In this document: positions 27,152 to 37,454 of the stretch, piece by piece | Numbering within the stretch: the first letter of the stretch is position 1 | How the letters are laid out: every line of letters starts with the position of its first letter | NCBI GenBank assembly: GCA_016218155.1 | Contig: JACREQ010000102.1 | Span: forward strand, 1 to 64,000 | Length of the DNA stretch: 64,000 bases | Source of the DNA: Bacteroidia bacterium | GTDB lineage: Bacteria > Bacteroidota > Bacteroidia > Bacteroidales > GWA2-32-17 | Reading direction: 5' to 3' | Notes under the pieces: model-generated | What the model saw: the letters and a program-made list of their open reading frames with translations, nothing else | What the model was told of the DNA's origin: nothing | Databases searched by the model: none | Position numbers and translations under genes: made by a program

Positions 27152-29941
27152 TTAATAAACCTCATAATTGTAAAGAAAACCATCTTTATTTCCTACAATA
27201 AGATTATACATTCTTTCATTAGTGCTAAAATGACTAATACTAAATGGCGTACCTCCATCAAGCGGAAAACCCTTAGGCAATTTTCCATCTTTATCAATTA
27301 AGTATATTTTGTTATTTTCTTTACATACAATTCCTATTTTATGCCGCGCACCAGGAAACTCATAATAAACAGGGCGAAATAATGGAGTTTCCGAAAAATC
27401 ATATGAACAGGTCTTTTTCTTTAACCGATTATAAATTGAGAGTTCGTCCTGGTCAAGATAAATAAATTCGCAATACCCATCGCCATCCATGTCATGATAA
27501 TCAAAAAAATGATTTTGTGTAAAATTACCAATATTCTGTTTTTTTACTGTACCGTCAAAGTAAATATATCTAATACCTCCATCAACAGTAGTTGTAACTA
27601 ACCTATCTTCTGTTTCTGGATTTTTTTGCTCATAAAAGAAACGACTTTTACGGTTTATGGGAAAATATTCTTTAAGTTTAATTACTTCCTTCCCTTTACG
27701 ATCAAGAAGATAACAATTTAAAGTATCTGCAAATACTACGTAATTTTTATCTTTTACTTTAAAGAACTGAATAGGCTGATAAACAAAATTATCAGTTTGT
27801 TCGAATTTCCAATCCTTAACAATATTCCCATCAGGTGTATAACAATATATCTTTTTATCAGAACAAGCAACAAAAATTCTAATATTTCCTTTTCCGTCAA
27901 AGTCAACTATACTAATACCATTTGTTGCGGGCGACTGTAGTTTTATAGGAAATCGTTCAAGATAATCACCGTTTCTATCTATTAAATAAATATAATTTCT
28001 TGTGTTAAAAAGGTATTGTAGTTTTTTATTTTTAAAAGCATCAACCTGAAAAACATCACTCAAAATTGTTTCGGTAATATTATTTTTCCAAAGTATTCTA
28101 CCTGTACTGTTTATCAGGTAAAGTGTTCGCCCATCGTCCTGAACAAATACTTCTTTCTCATCAGTTAAATGATTTATAAGAAAATATGGCTTTTGAGATA
28201 TTGTAGAATCTAAGCGACTTTCCCAAATAGTATGGGTTTTTTCTTTAATCTCAGGATTATATTTAATAATAATACTATTGTAAATCATCCCTCTTGAAAC
28301 ATTCATCTGACAGGAAATAGCATCAAGTCTTTTAAACACCTCAAAATTTGCATTAAATATTTGCGATAATTCTTTATTTAAAAAACCAGAAGCAAAGTCT
28401 TTTGCTCTTGATAAATCGATATAAAAAAGAAAATTACTTTTAGAATCTAGATTTTCAGTATAGCTCTGGTAAAAGCCATCATTAGCCAGAGTTTTTTTAA
28501 GCAAATATGAATGATGAAGCTTTTTTAAAGCAAGTTTTGAAGAACTAAACACTAAGTAATTATCTAAATATGTAAAATAAGAAGTTGGAACACGGTCAAA
28601 CACATTTCCAAAAAGCAATCCTCCAATATTTTTAATCGGAAACGAGTAAACAGGAAATGAGGTTTCTGCGTCTATAACACATTGCGATTGATAAGATTCG
28701 GGCTTTCTATTTTGAACCTGTGCAATTCTGTTTATTAATAAATTCATTCCTTCTTCGGTAAGACTTCTGCTTTTTGTTTTAATAAAAACATATTCCGACT
28801 TTACAGAATCATTTGCATTTAATTGATTATCGGCAAAAGCCATTACAACTTCACCATCTATTATACTACCGAATGCTGCTTCGATATCAATTTTATAACT
28901 CTTTTTTATAAAATCGATGTCTTTATTATAGGTATTTATTTTTCCACCAGCTTCTAGATAATTTTTATAATCAGTCATGTATTTTTTAAAATCAGAGATG
29001 CCTAAAAAAAGATAAGAATACACATCGCCAGGCATAACTTCTGAAGTAGAAAATTTCTGAGGCTCCTGATTCATGAAAATATTCGTGTAATTTGCGATAG
29101 AATCACCAGGGTATGTAAACCCATTAAACATAAACATATCAGGCTTTACATGAAAATCAATCTCGCTCCACTCGGCAATATTAGTTGAAGCTGAAACAGA
29201 TTTCTGATAACAATTTGCAAGTTGAACAGAAACTAAGCCCGGAAAGGCTTTATGGTTTACATAAATATTTCCATCAACATTTTTACCCGCTGTCTCCAAT
29301 ACTTTTCTAAATCCGGGTTTATCTAACAACGAGTAGTCGGATTGCACCTGACGAATAGCATCTTCAACAAGTAATGAAGATTCGCTAAAAACAAAAACTC
29401 CCTGTGAAATTGCCCAGCTGAAATTTTTTATTTTTGATTCATCAGGTAGTATTGTTTCATACATTATTGTTTCGTTATAATTTCTTTCGTTTATACGAAT
29501 ACTATCTCCAAACTCGGTTTTTAAAAAAGTTTTTATTTTTTCTTCAGTTATAAATGAGCCAAAATTCATTAAAAAAAGAGTTTCGTATCTTTTTTTACCT
29601 GAAAGGTGAACTGATACAATTAGTGGTCCTTTTGCCGAAACAGCAGCTAGTTCTTTTGAATTAATAAACAGACTATCGAGCCACGAAACCTTTGAATTTA
29701 TTTCATTAATTTCTGTTACCTGAATTAACAAATTCCACACATTACTTTTAGTTTGCAGATGGTTAAAGAAAGTAGTAGCATTTTTACATTCAACTACAAT
29801 TGCTGCATCTGTAGGAACAGCTTTTAAAAGCTGAGTTACTACTATTTCTTCTTTATTGTAATAAAAATAACCTATTACCGAACCTGAAATAATAATTAAT
29901 GCAAGTAGCAATAATAATATATTCCTAACTATTTTGCCCAT
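27152..29941 (-). CDS. Membrane-anchored DUF3352-like protein with propeller
   Basis: A 929-residue protein with one N-terminal membrane segment (residues 7-28, ILLLLLALIIISGSVIGYFYY). The first 560 residues resemble DUF3352-type proteins (AVPTDAAIVVECKNATTFF near the start). The C-terminal 350 residues form a beta-propeller with PQQ/FG-GAP-like blades (DFDGKGNIRIFVACSDKKIY, MDGDGYCEFIYLDQDELSIY). Function unknown; the topology places nearly the whole protein in the periplasm. A TACGTTTG element lies 19 bases before the ATG. The gene stands alone between a long intergenic region and the type A secreted protein. Confidence 0.8.
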   Translation of the reverse strand: MGKIVRNILLLLLALIIISGSVIGYFYYNKEEIVVTQLLKAVPTDAAIVVECKNATTFFNHLQTKSNVWNLLIQVTEINEINSKVSWLDSLFINSKELAAVSAKGPLIVSVHLSGKKRYETLFLMNFGSFITEEKIKTFLKTEFGDSIRINERNYNETIMYETILPDESKIKNFSWAISQGVFVFSESSLLVEDAIRQVQSDYSLLDKPGFRKVLETAGKNVDGNIYVNHKAFPGLVSVQLANCYQKSVSASTNIAEWSEIDFHVKPDMFMFNGFTYPGDSIANYTNIFMNQEPQKFSTSEVMPGDVYSYLFLGISDFKKYMTDYKNYLEAGGKINTYNKDIDFIKKSYKIDIEAAFGSIIDGEVVMAFADNQLNANDSVKSEYVFIKTKSRSLTEEGMNLLINRIAQVQNRKPESYQSQCVIDAETSFPVYSFPIKNIGGLLFGNVFDRVPTSYFTYLDNYLVFSSSKLALKKLHHSYLLKKTLANDGFYQSYTENLDSKSNFLFYIDLSRAKDFASGFLNKELSQIFNANFEVFKRLDAISCQMNVSRGMIYNSIIIKYNPEIKEKTHTIWESRLDSTISQKPYFLINHLTDEKEVFVQDDGRTLYLINSTGRILWKNNITETILSDVFQVDAFKNKKLQYLFNTRNYIYLIDRNGDYLERFPIKLQSPATNGISIVDFDGKGNIRIFVACSDKKIYCYTPDGNIVKDWKFEQTDNFVYQPIQFFKVKDKNYVVFADTLNCYLLDRKGKEVIKLKEYFPINRKSRFFYEQKNPETEDRLVTTTVDGGIRYIYFDGTVKKQNIGNFTQNHFFDYHDMDGDGYCEFIYLDQDELSIYNRLKKKTCSYDFSETPLFRPVYYEFPGARHKIGIVCKENNKIYLIDKDGKLPKGFPLDGGTPFSISHFSTNERMYNLIVGNKDGFLYNYEVY

Positions 29942-29960
29942 AGTACAAAAATTTTCAATT

Positions 29961-29968
29961 CAAACGTA
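29961..29968 (-). promoter_or_regulatory. -7 element of the DUF3352-like gene
   Basis: TACGTTTG on the minus strand matches TAnnTTTG and lies 19 bases before the ATG at 29941. Confidence 0.5.
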
Positions 29969-30092
29969 CACGTTTTTTAACTTCAATATTCGCACACAAG
30001 TTAAAACTTATCAAACATCTGTGTTTAATAACTATGTTAAACCGAGAATCCATTATATCACTCTTAGTTAAAAGCAAAGCATAAAATATTTT

Positions 30093-30115
30093 GTTGTAGT
30101 AGAACTCCAACAAAT
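30093..30115. repeat. Small hairpin in the 29.9-30.5 kb intergenic region
   Basis: Arms TTGTTGTAGT and ACTCCAACAA pair over 10 positions with one mismatch around an AGA loop. No T run follows, so it is not a clear terminator. Confidence 0.4.
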
Positions 30116-30181
30116 GTAATCCCAGGCTCATTTTCTGGTTTATTAAAGATCTTTTTAAACAATTCGCTGCACCGTCGTGGC

Positions 30182-30392
30182 CAATGTCATTGACTTAAGC
30201 TAAAACTCCCTGTAGTTCTCGATTGAATTCTCCGCCGCGGCGGACTATCATTCTAGCTTGTTCCTCAGCCGCTCTGCGGCTGAGGAACAATTTCTATTTG
30301 CAACTTCGAGTAGCAAAGCGTATCGAGAAGTAAGCAAATGGATTAACAAAATTACATTTTCTTAAGTCAATGACATTGCCGCCGTGGCGGAT
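30182..30392. repeat. Composite palindromic (MITE-like) element
   Basis: The 547-base stretch 29942-30488 has no gene. Its core is bounded by a perfect 18-base inverted repeat, CAATGTCATTGACTTAAG at 30182-30199 and its complement at 30361-30378. Inside are the GC-rich palindrome TCCGCCGCGGCGGA (30231-30244), a perfect 15-bp hairpin with a 3-base loop (30258-30290) and an imperfect hairpin at 30303-30331. A second GC palindrome, CCGCCGTGGCGG, lies just outside the right repeat (30379-30390). The high GC of these modules contrasts with the AT-rich surroundings. No transposase frame is present, so this looks like a non-autonomous repeat or a cluster of palindromic repeats. Confidence 0.7.
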
Positions 30393-30488
30393 AACAATTT
30401 ATCAGTAAGGCACTTAACTTATATTTGAAAAACTTTGTGAATAATTGTTACACTTTCATTCATTGTTAAAAATTGTCTGATTTAAAAA

Positions 30489-31238
30489 TTATAGAAATTT
30501 TTCCATTGCAAGCATAAACTCATCTTTCTTTGTTCGTGCAATATAAAGCTTAGTGCCATCAGTTAATTCAACAATTCCACCATCTGTTTTTAAATGCTTT
30601 TTTACAAAAGCAAGATTTACCGTATTTGATTTGTGAATTCTGAAGAAATTTTCAGTTGGCAGAAGGTCTTCTATTTCACTTAATCCTTTTGAGACTAGAA
30701 TACTTCTGTTATTTGTTAGAACAATTTTACAATAACTTCTGTCAGCTGTAAAATACATAATTTCATCTATTGCAAGGTACTCTATTCCATTGGTAGTAGG
30801 CACAGCAATCTTTTTTACTTTTTGTACCTTCATGTGCTCGAGTAATCTTTCAATATCTGATGGCACTTTTAAATTATTTGTTTTTTGAGAAACAAAATTT
30901 GCAACTGCATTCTTTAAATCTTCAACATCAATAGGCTTTAACACATAATCAATAGCATGAAATTTAATTGCTTTTAAAGCATAATGGTCGTGAGCTGTAA
31001 CAAATATTACTTTAAAATTACGTTCGGGCAAACTTTCCAGCAAATCAAATCCACTGCCACCGGTCATTTCTACATCAAGAAATAAGAGGTCGGGTTTTTT
31101 GCTAATTACTTCTTTTGCACCTTCAATTGCAGAATGTGCAAAACCAATAACTTCAACATCCGGACAATATTCTTTAAGCATTAAAGACATTGTTTGCACA
31201 GATTTTTTTTCGTCATCAACAATTATTGCCTTAATCAT
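30489..31238 (-). CDS. LytTR response regulator
   Basis: A 249-residue regulator with receiver (Asp8/Asp9, phospho-acceptor Asp55 in LFLDVEMTGGSGFD, Lys101 region IDYVLKP) and a C-terminal LytTR DNA-binding domain (KIAVPTTNGIEYLAIDEIMY, FFRIHKSNTVNLAFVKKHL). It follows the interrupted propeller kinase by 11 bases and is very similar over its length to the LytTR regulator at 34446-35213, so the two kinase/regulator pairs look like duplicates. If the preceding kinase is inactive, this regulator may depend on the intact neighbouring kinase. Confidence 0.93.
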   Translation of the reverse strand: MIKAIIVDDEKKSVQTMSLMLKEYCPDVEVIGFAHSAIEGAKEVISKKPDLLFLDVEMTGGSGFDLLESLPERNFKVIFVTAHDHYALKAIKFHAIDYVLKPIDVEDLKNAVANFVSQKTNNLKVPSDIERLLEHMKVQKVKKIAVPTTNGIEYLAIDEIMYFTADRSYCKIVLTNNRSILVSKGLSEIEDLLPTENFFRIHKSNTVNLAFVKKHLKTDGGIVELTDGTKLYIARTKKDEFMLAMEKFL

Positions 31239-31249
31239 AATTATATATT

Positions 31250-34200
31250 TTATTTTTCCATAACAGGAATATTCAATTCCACTTTTGTACCAATTGGATT
31301 GCCTTTTGAATCGGTCAAGTCAAAGGTATTGATAAACATTTCGCTACCATACAATTTATTAATAAGTCGTAAACGCGATTCAGTTATTTGTGTTCCAAGT
31401 GACTGGTGATCTGGTTTAGTTTTTAATCTGATTTCTTCAGCTTTCTCTCTACCTATACCATTATCTTCTATTGAACAAAGAATTCTGCCGGCTTCTTCTT
31501 TTCTCACAGTAATTTGCAACATCCCTTTTTCTTTCCTGTGAATCAATCCATGCCTTATCGCATTTTCAACATAAGGTTGAAGTATCATTGAAGGAATCTG
31601 ATAATCCAATATGCTATCATCGGGAAATACAGAAATTTTAAAATCAAACAAATTTTCAAAACGAAGTAGCTCAAGTTCTATATATAATTCAAGTGCAGTT
31701 AAATAATCCCTTAACAATATTGTATTTTGCTGGCTGTTAATAAGTATCTGTCTAATCAATTTTGAGAACATTGAGATATACTTATTTGCCGACAATTTAT
31801 CGTTCTGAAAAATAAAATATTGAATTGCATTTAAAGTATTAAAGATAAAATGAGGATTCATTTGAAGTCTTAATGCCTTTCTTTCGGTATCAAATATTTT
31901 CTTTTCCATTTCCAGCATTGTTCTCTCAATTTCATTTTTTCTTCTGATACGTTTAAGCTGAGTTCTAACAATGTAGACAATAATTAAAATAATTGTAAAT
32001 GCTAATAAAATTCTGAATGTCCATGTCTGCCACCAAGGCGGTAAAATAATTAGAGTGATTACAGTTTCTTCAGATTCGCCAAAATAATTTGTTGACGAAG
32101 ATTTAACTCTGAATTTATATACCCCCGGTGCAATATTGGTAAACTCTGACAGCCTATGATCGGCATCTGTTTTTATCCAATATTTATTTACATTCTCTAA
32201 TTTAAACTCATAAAAAAGATTTGATCCATTTGATAAATCAAGTGATGCAAATTCAAACGAAAAAAAGTTGTCAGAATAATTTAATTGTATAGTATCACCA
32301 TTAAAATATTCGCGATAATTTAATTCATTAAAAATACGGAAGCTTGTAATAACAGGTCTGGGAGGGATTTGCCTATTTGGAATTTCATCAGGTGCAAAAA
32401 GGTTAAAGCCATTCATCCCACCAAAGAATATTTCACCATTATGAGTTCGGCATTGAGCTCCGCCATTATACTCGTAACTTTGTAATCCATCTTTTACATC
32501 ATAATTTACACAGGCACCATTTATAGGATTAAACCGGCATAAACCATGATTAGTATTTAGCCAGAAATAACCTGATTTATCTGGCACAACTGCATAAACG
32601 ACATTATTTGGCAAGCCTTCTTTATCTGTATAATATGTAAACTTATTTTTTTTAACATCGAACTTATTCAACCCACCTCCCATTGTACATATCCATAAGT
32701 TATCATAATTATCTTCGAAAATCGAAAATATTGTATTATTATTTATTGAAGTTCCTTTATTAGAATTTGTTTTAAATACTTTAAAGTTATCTTCACTTGG
32801 ATTATAAAGATTCAGACCATTATTTGTTGATATCCATATGTTTTTCTTACTATCCTAAAAAATATGATAAATAAGATTATTGCTTAAACTTGTTGAATCT
32901 GATGGATTGTTATAAAAATATTTAAATGTATTTTGCTTAGTGTTATATTTAGCTAAACCATTAGAGGTGCCTAGCCATATAAAACCATAACTATCCTGAA
33001 ATATATCCCACACAGTATTGTCACATAAATAATTCTGACTTTTTTCTGCTGAGAAATTTGTTATTTCACCTGTAACAACATTTAAACGATCAACACCTGC
33101 ATCATCTGTGCCAATCCACATATTACCTTCTTTATCTTTACATATTGAACGAACATTATTACTTGAAAGCGTTTTTGGTTTACCAGGTTCATTTACTAAT
33201 TGCATCCATATATTTTTCTTTCTGTTCCATATATTTAGTCCTCCGGCAGTTCCTATCCATAACAAATCATTCTCATCTTCAAAAACTGCCCAAACAATGT
33301 TATTACATAAACTATTTTGGTTATAAGGTATATGGCGATAAGTATCAAATGAGAAATGATGTGGATCGATTTTGTCAACTCCCTTATATGCATTACCTAT
33401 CCATATTATTCCGGATTTATCTTCATAAATACAATTAATAAAATTATTAGTAACACTAAACTGGTCGCTTGGATTATTTTTATAACTAATAAACTTTCCT
33501 GTTTTTTTGTTAAACAAGTTAAGCCCCCCACCAAAAGTTCCAACCCAGAACCGGCCTTTAGAATCTTCGAGCAAGGAGGTAACAATATTATTATTAATAG
33601 AATACCTGTCCTTTGTATTATTCACAAAACGAATAAATTTTTTATTCTTTTCGTCAAAATAATTTAGACCATTAGATGTACCAAACCATAATTTTCCTGA
33701 ATTATCCTGCGTTATTGCATAAATTTGATTACTGCTAATTGAATTTAAATTATTTGATTCTGAATAATATTTAATAACTTTTTTACTCTTTTTATCAAAA
33801 CAATTTAACCCATTTTCTGTCGCAATCCAGAGCAGTCCTGATTTGTCCTGAAAAATTTGATAGATAGAATCACAAGAGAATAAAGTACTGTTTCTTGAAT
33901 AATTTTCAAATTTTCCTGTTGCTTTGTTAAAAACACTTATCCCATTTGTAGTACCAATCCACAACAATCCATCATTGTCTTCAGAAATACAATTAATAGT
34001 ATCGCAATGAATTGCATTCAGATCTTTTCTGTTTGAAGTATATTTTGTAAATTGTTGTGTTTTTCTGTTTAATAAAGCCAGTCCCCATTCTGTACCCACC
34101 CATAGATTAGCTTTATTATCTTCATAAATTGCACGTATAGTTTGATTACCCAGATTCTGTTTATTTTCTTTAAAACCTGGCAAATAAATAACAAAGTTTA

Positions 34201-34420
34201 AACCATCAAAACGATTTAAACCGTCCCACGTTCCAAACCATAAAAAACCTTTACTATCCTGAATAATAGAACTTACAGAATTTTGAGAAAGTCCCTTTAC
34301 AACTTTAAAATCTTCAGATGAAAAATTATTAAACCTTATTCGTGATGAATCCTGAGAAAAACAAACCACAGTTATCGCTAAGAATAGGTTCAGAAATAAT
34401 ATTTTCAAAAGCAATTTCAT
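31250..34420 (-). pseudogene. Propeller/Y_Y_Y LytS-type kinase broken by an amber codon
   Basis: One continuous frame of 1057 codons is interrupted by a single TAG (complement of 32855-32857). The first part has a signal peptide (MKLLLKILFLNLFLAITVVCFS; start ATG 34420, not the TTG at 34432) and ten two-component propeller repeats of the EDSKGRFWVGT type. The amber falls in the eleventh repeat, at the position that reads Gln (CAG) in the matching IFQDS of the tenth repeat, so one C-to-T change explains it. After it the frame continues with three or more repeats, a Y_Y_Y domain, a membrane segment (WTFRILLAFTIILIIVYIV) and a LytS-type His_kinase domain (QMNPHFIFNTLNAIQ, DNGIGREKA) with no further damage. 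It is either a recent pseudogene, a readthrough site or a sequence error. Confidence 0.88.
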
Positions 34421-34445
34421 ATAAATTAACAATCGGTTAATTTAA

Positions 34446-35213
34446 TTAAACATTATGATTCTGCAAAAGAAAATGTTGCATAGCAATAGAGAACTCATCT
34501 TTTTTGACTTTTGCAATATACAATTTTGTCCCATCGGTTAATTCTACAACCCCTCCATCTGTTTTTAAATGTTTTTTCACAAAATTTAAATTAACAGTAT
34601 GAGATTTATGAATTCTGAAGAAGCTATCCGAAGGAAGTAACATTTCTAATTCGCTCAAACTTTTTGAGACAATCAGATTTCTTTTCTCTCCGAGAAAAAT
34701 CTGACAATAACTTCTGTCAGCTGTTATGTATAAAATTTCTTCTATTGAAATAAATTCTGTTCCATTTGTTGTTGGCACAGCAATTTTTCGGGGAGAAGAC
34801 TGTTTTAAATTCATTAACAATGTACCAATATCGAGAGGAGAATAATCATCTTTAATTCTTCTTTTTTTAATTTTTTCAATTGTTATTATAATTTCTTCAA
34901 TATCTACAGGTTTTAAGATATAATCGGCTGCTGAAAATTTTATAGCTTTTAATGCATAATGATTATAAGCAGTAACAAATACCACATCAAATTTTCTGTC
35001 AGGAATAGCATCAAGAACATCAAAGCCGGTTCCATTAGGCATTTCAATATCCAGAAAAACCAAATCGGGCTGAAGTTGATTTATTTTTTTTACAGCTTCT
35101 AATGGAGACTTGGCTGTACCAACAACTTCAATATCCGGACAATAATCCCTCATTATCAGTTCAAGGCTTTGAATTGCCATATTTTCATCATCAACTATTA
35201 TTGTTTTAATCAT
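34446..35213 (-). CDS. LytTR response regulator
   Basis: A 255-residue regulator: receiver with Asp8/Asp9, phospho-acceptor Asp55 (VFLDIEMPNGTGFD) and the ADYILKP lysine, then a LytTR domain (KIAVPTTNGTEFISIEEILY, FFRIHKSHTVNLNFVKKHL). It starts 11 bases after the TPR/LytS-type kinase stop and is therefore its likely partner. It is a close paralogue of the regulator at 30489-31238; DNA-binding residues are nearly the same, which raises the possibility of shared target sites. Confidence 0.93.
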   Translation of the reverse strand: MIKTIIVDDENMAIQSLELIMRDYCPDIEVVGTAKSPLEAVKKINQLQPDLVFLDIEMPNGTGFDVLDAIPDRKFDVVFVTAYNHYALKAIKFSAADYILKPVDIEEIIITIEKIKKRRIKDDYSPLDIGTLLMNLKQSSPRKIAVPTTNGTEFISIEEILYITADRSYCQIFLGEKRNLIVSKSLSELEMLLPSDSFFRIHKSHTVNLNFVKKHLKTDGGVVELTDGTKLYIAKVKKDEFSIAMQHFLLQNHNV

Positions 35214-35224
35214 AATATTAAAAT

Positions 35225-37186
35225 TTAAACAGGAAATTCTATTTCTACTTTTGTACCTATTGGCAAATTGTTATTATCCTTAAGATCTGTATATCTAATA
35301 TTTAATTTACTCTTATGAAGTTCATTAATTAACGAGATTCTGGATTCTGTAATTTTTGTTCCCCACGACACATGATCCGGTTTCTTTTTTTGTCTTATTT
35401 CTTTTGCTCTTTCGCGACCAATTCCATTATCCTCTATAGTACATATAAGAACATTGTTATTTGATGTAAACTTAATCTTTAACATTCCACCTTCAGAATT
35501 TTCTCGATGCATAATACCGTGCCATATAGAATTTTCAACAAATGGTTGCAAAATTAATGGAGGCAAACTTATTAATTCAAAATCAGGAATCGAGTCGAAC
35601 TGCAGATCAAAAGAAAATTTGTTTTCAAATCTCAACTGTTCAAGTTCTACATATAGTTTTAGCGATTCTATTTCATCAGATAATGGGATAACAGGTTTTT
35701 GTGAATTATCTAAAGTAAGCCTCATTAGTCGGGCAAATTTAGACAGATATTTACTTGATGCAATTTTATCATTATTCAACAGAAAAAACTGAATAGAATT
35801 TAACGTATTAAAAATAAAATGTGGGTTCATTTGTTGACTAAGCGCTTTCTGCATATATAAATTGAGATTCTTCTCAAGTATATGCCGATTTTTAATTGCT
35901 CTGTTCATTGAAGAAATATAAAAAACTGCAACAACTAGTAGAATTATAATAGCAACAGCAAACAGCCAGTATTTTAATAGCCTTTGATTATTAAGTTCTT
36001 CTTCTTTTTGTTTAAATTGTAAATCTTTTAATTGTTTTTCGTGATTTAAAATAGAAATCTCATGTTCCTTTTTTTCATTTTCATAGTAGGTTTGCAGTGC
36101 ATCTAATTTTTTTTTACTTTCAGATGTAAATAATGAGTCTTTTAATCTATTATACTTATCAGAATACACAAATGCCTGTTTATAATTATTTTGAGAAGCA
36201 TAAAGCTCAGAAAACAATTTATAGTCATCAATAATAATATTCTGAGCATGTGTTTCATTTGCTAATTTAACACTTTCAGAAATTGATTCCAATGCTTTTG
36301 CAATTTGTTTAGTTTCAAAATAAGCATTTCCCAAACTATACAATACAGTGGCAATAGCCGTTTTATTTTCTGATTTTCTATTTATGATTAGAGCTTTATC
36401 AAATAAATTAATTGCCTCATTGTATTCTTTCTTTAAAAGATAGGCATTACCTAAATTATTATATCTAATGGCTAAATTAAACTCATTTTTTAATTCAGTA
36501 TCTATTACTATAGCTTTATTTAAATAAGTTATAGCTTGGTCAGGTTTTTTCATTTTAAGATATACCCATCCAATATTGCTTAATCTTGCTGCACATAATG
36601 CTTTATCATTTCTGACACTATCTGTTTTATATGCATTAATAAAATAATCTAATGCTTTTGCATATTGTTCAAAACGTGTATATACAATGCCTATATTATT
36701 TAATCTGATTGCTATTTTAGCAGTATCATTTCTTTCATGATCAATTTTCAGTGCTTCGTGAAAATTATCAATTGCTATAGAATAATTTCCAATTGCACAA
36801 TATGCAAGACCGATATTATTCAATCTGGTTGCAATATCGAAATTATTCTTTAGCTTTTTATCAATAATAAGAGCTAGCTCGTAACACTCAATAGCCTTAA
36901 CATATTGATCATTTAAGTAATAAACAACACCCATTTCATTACTAGCAGCTGAAAGTTTTTGAACACTACCAAGCTTTTTAGCCAGACTAATTGCTTTTTG
37001 GTTATAAAAAATAGCAGAATCTGTATTAATTCCTCTATACTGCGCAGCAATATCGAGATAAAGATTAAATTTAGTTGAATCTGGACTATTAATTAAAGCA
37101 TACTTTAAACTATCAACTACACTTGCAATTGAAGATAAAGAGCTTAAAATAATCGTAATAAAAATAAACAGTATTTTTCTTTTCAT
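35225..37186 (-). CDS. TPR sensor histidine kinase, LytS-type
   Basis: A 653-residue kinase. A signal peptide (MKRKILFIFITIILSSLSSIA) is followed by about eight TPR units (residues 50-330, such as RLNNIGLAYCAIGNYSIAIDNF), a coiled coil at 340-400, a membrane segment (LLKYWLFAVAIIILLVVAVF) and a His_kinase/HATPase module with His456 (SQQMNPHFIFNTLNSIQ) and DNGIGRERA. TPRs are predicted to be periplasmic. It is the first gene of a four-gene run: kinase, LytTR regulator, propeller kinase, LytTR regulator. A TACTTTTG element lies 15 bases upstream. Confidence 0.92.
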   Translation of the reverse strand: MKRKILFIFITIILSSLSSIASVVDSLKYALINSPDSTKFNLYLDIAAQYRGINTDSAIFYNQKAISLAKKLGSVQKLSAASNEMGVVYYLNDQYVKAIECYELALIIDKKLKNNFDIATRLNNIGLAYCAIGNYSIAIDNFHEALKIDHERNDTAKIAIRLNNIGIVYTRFEQYAKALDYFINAYKTDSVRNDKALCAARLSNIGWVYLKMKKPDQAITYLNKAIVIDTELKNEFNLAIRYNNLGNAYLLKKEYNEAINLFDKALIINRKSENKTAIATVLYSLGNAYFETKQIAKALESISESVKLANETHAQNIIIDDYKLFSELYASQNNYKQAFVYSDKYNRLKDSLFTSESKKKLDALQTYYENEKKEHEISILNHEKQLKDLQFKQKEEELNNQRLLKYWLFAVAIIILLVVAVFYISSMNRAIKNRHILEKNLNLYMQKALSQQMNPHFIFNTLNSIQFFLLNNDKIASSKYLSKFARLMRLTLDNSQKPVIPLSDEIESLKLYVELEQLRFENKFSFDLQFDSIPDFELISLPPLILQPFVENSIWHGIMHRENSEGGMLKIKFTSNNNVLICTIEDNGIGRERAKEIRQKKKPDHVSWGTKITESRISLINELHKSKLNIRYTDLKDNNNLPIGTKVEIEFPV

Positions 37187-37200
37187 TGTATTAAATTACA

Positions 37201-37208
37201 CAAAAGTA
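37201..37208 (-). promoter_or_regulatory. -7 element of the TPR kinase/LytTR operon
   Basis: TACTTTTG on the minus strand matches TAnnTTTG, 14 bases before the ATG at 37186. Confidence 0.5.
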
Positions 37209-37401
37209 AAAATACACAAAAAAGGATTAAAAAGCACCTCTCAGTTTCCTAACAACGTATATGAGTTTCCCAACTGCAAAAAATAATCTCTAGCACCCCA
37301 AATATGTTAATTAGCATCTTTACACTTGTGAAAGAATACTAAAAGTAAATTATATCAAAGCTTTTTTAACCCTAAAAATAGCATAAAAGAAACTAATGTT
37401 T

Positions 37402-37409
37402 TATATTTG
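37402..37409 (+). promoter_or_regulatory. -7 element of the GEVED secreted protein gene
   Basis: TATATTTG matches TAnnTTTG, 45 bases before the ATG at 37455, leaving a leader of about 40 bases. Confidence 0.5.
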
Positions 37410-37454
37410 TATGTTTTTTAACATGTTTTTACATAAACTAAAATTTAATTTTTT

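Noticed and set aside
30258-30290. Strong hairpin considered as a terminator for the LytTR gene ending at 30489
   Set aside because: No U tract on either strand and 200 bases from the gene end; it lies inside the inverted-repeat element.
32855-32857. Amber codon considered as pyrrolysine or programmed recoding
   Set aside because: No pyl genes or recoding signal seen; the matching repeat has CAG, so a point mutation is simpler.
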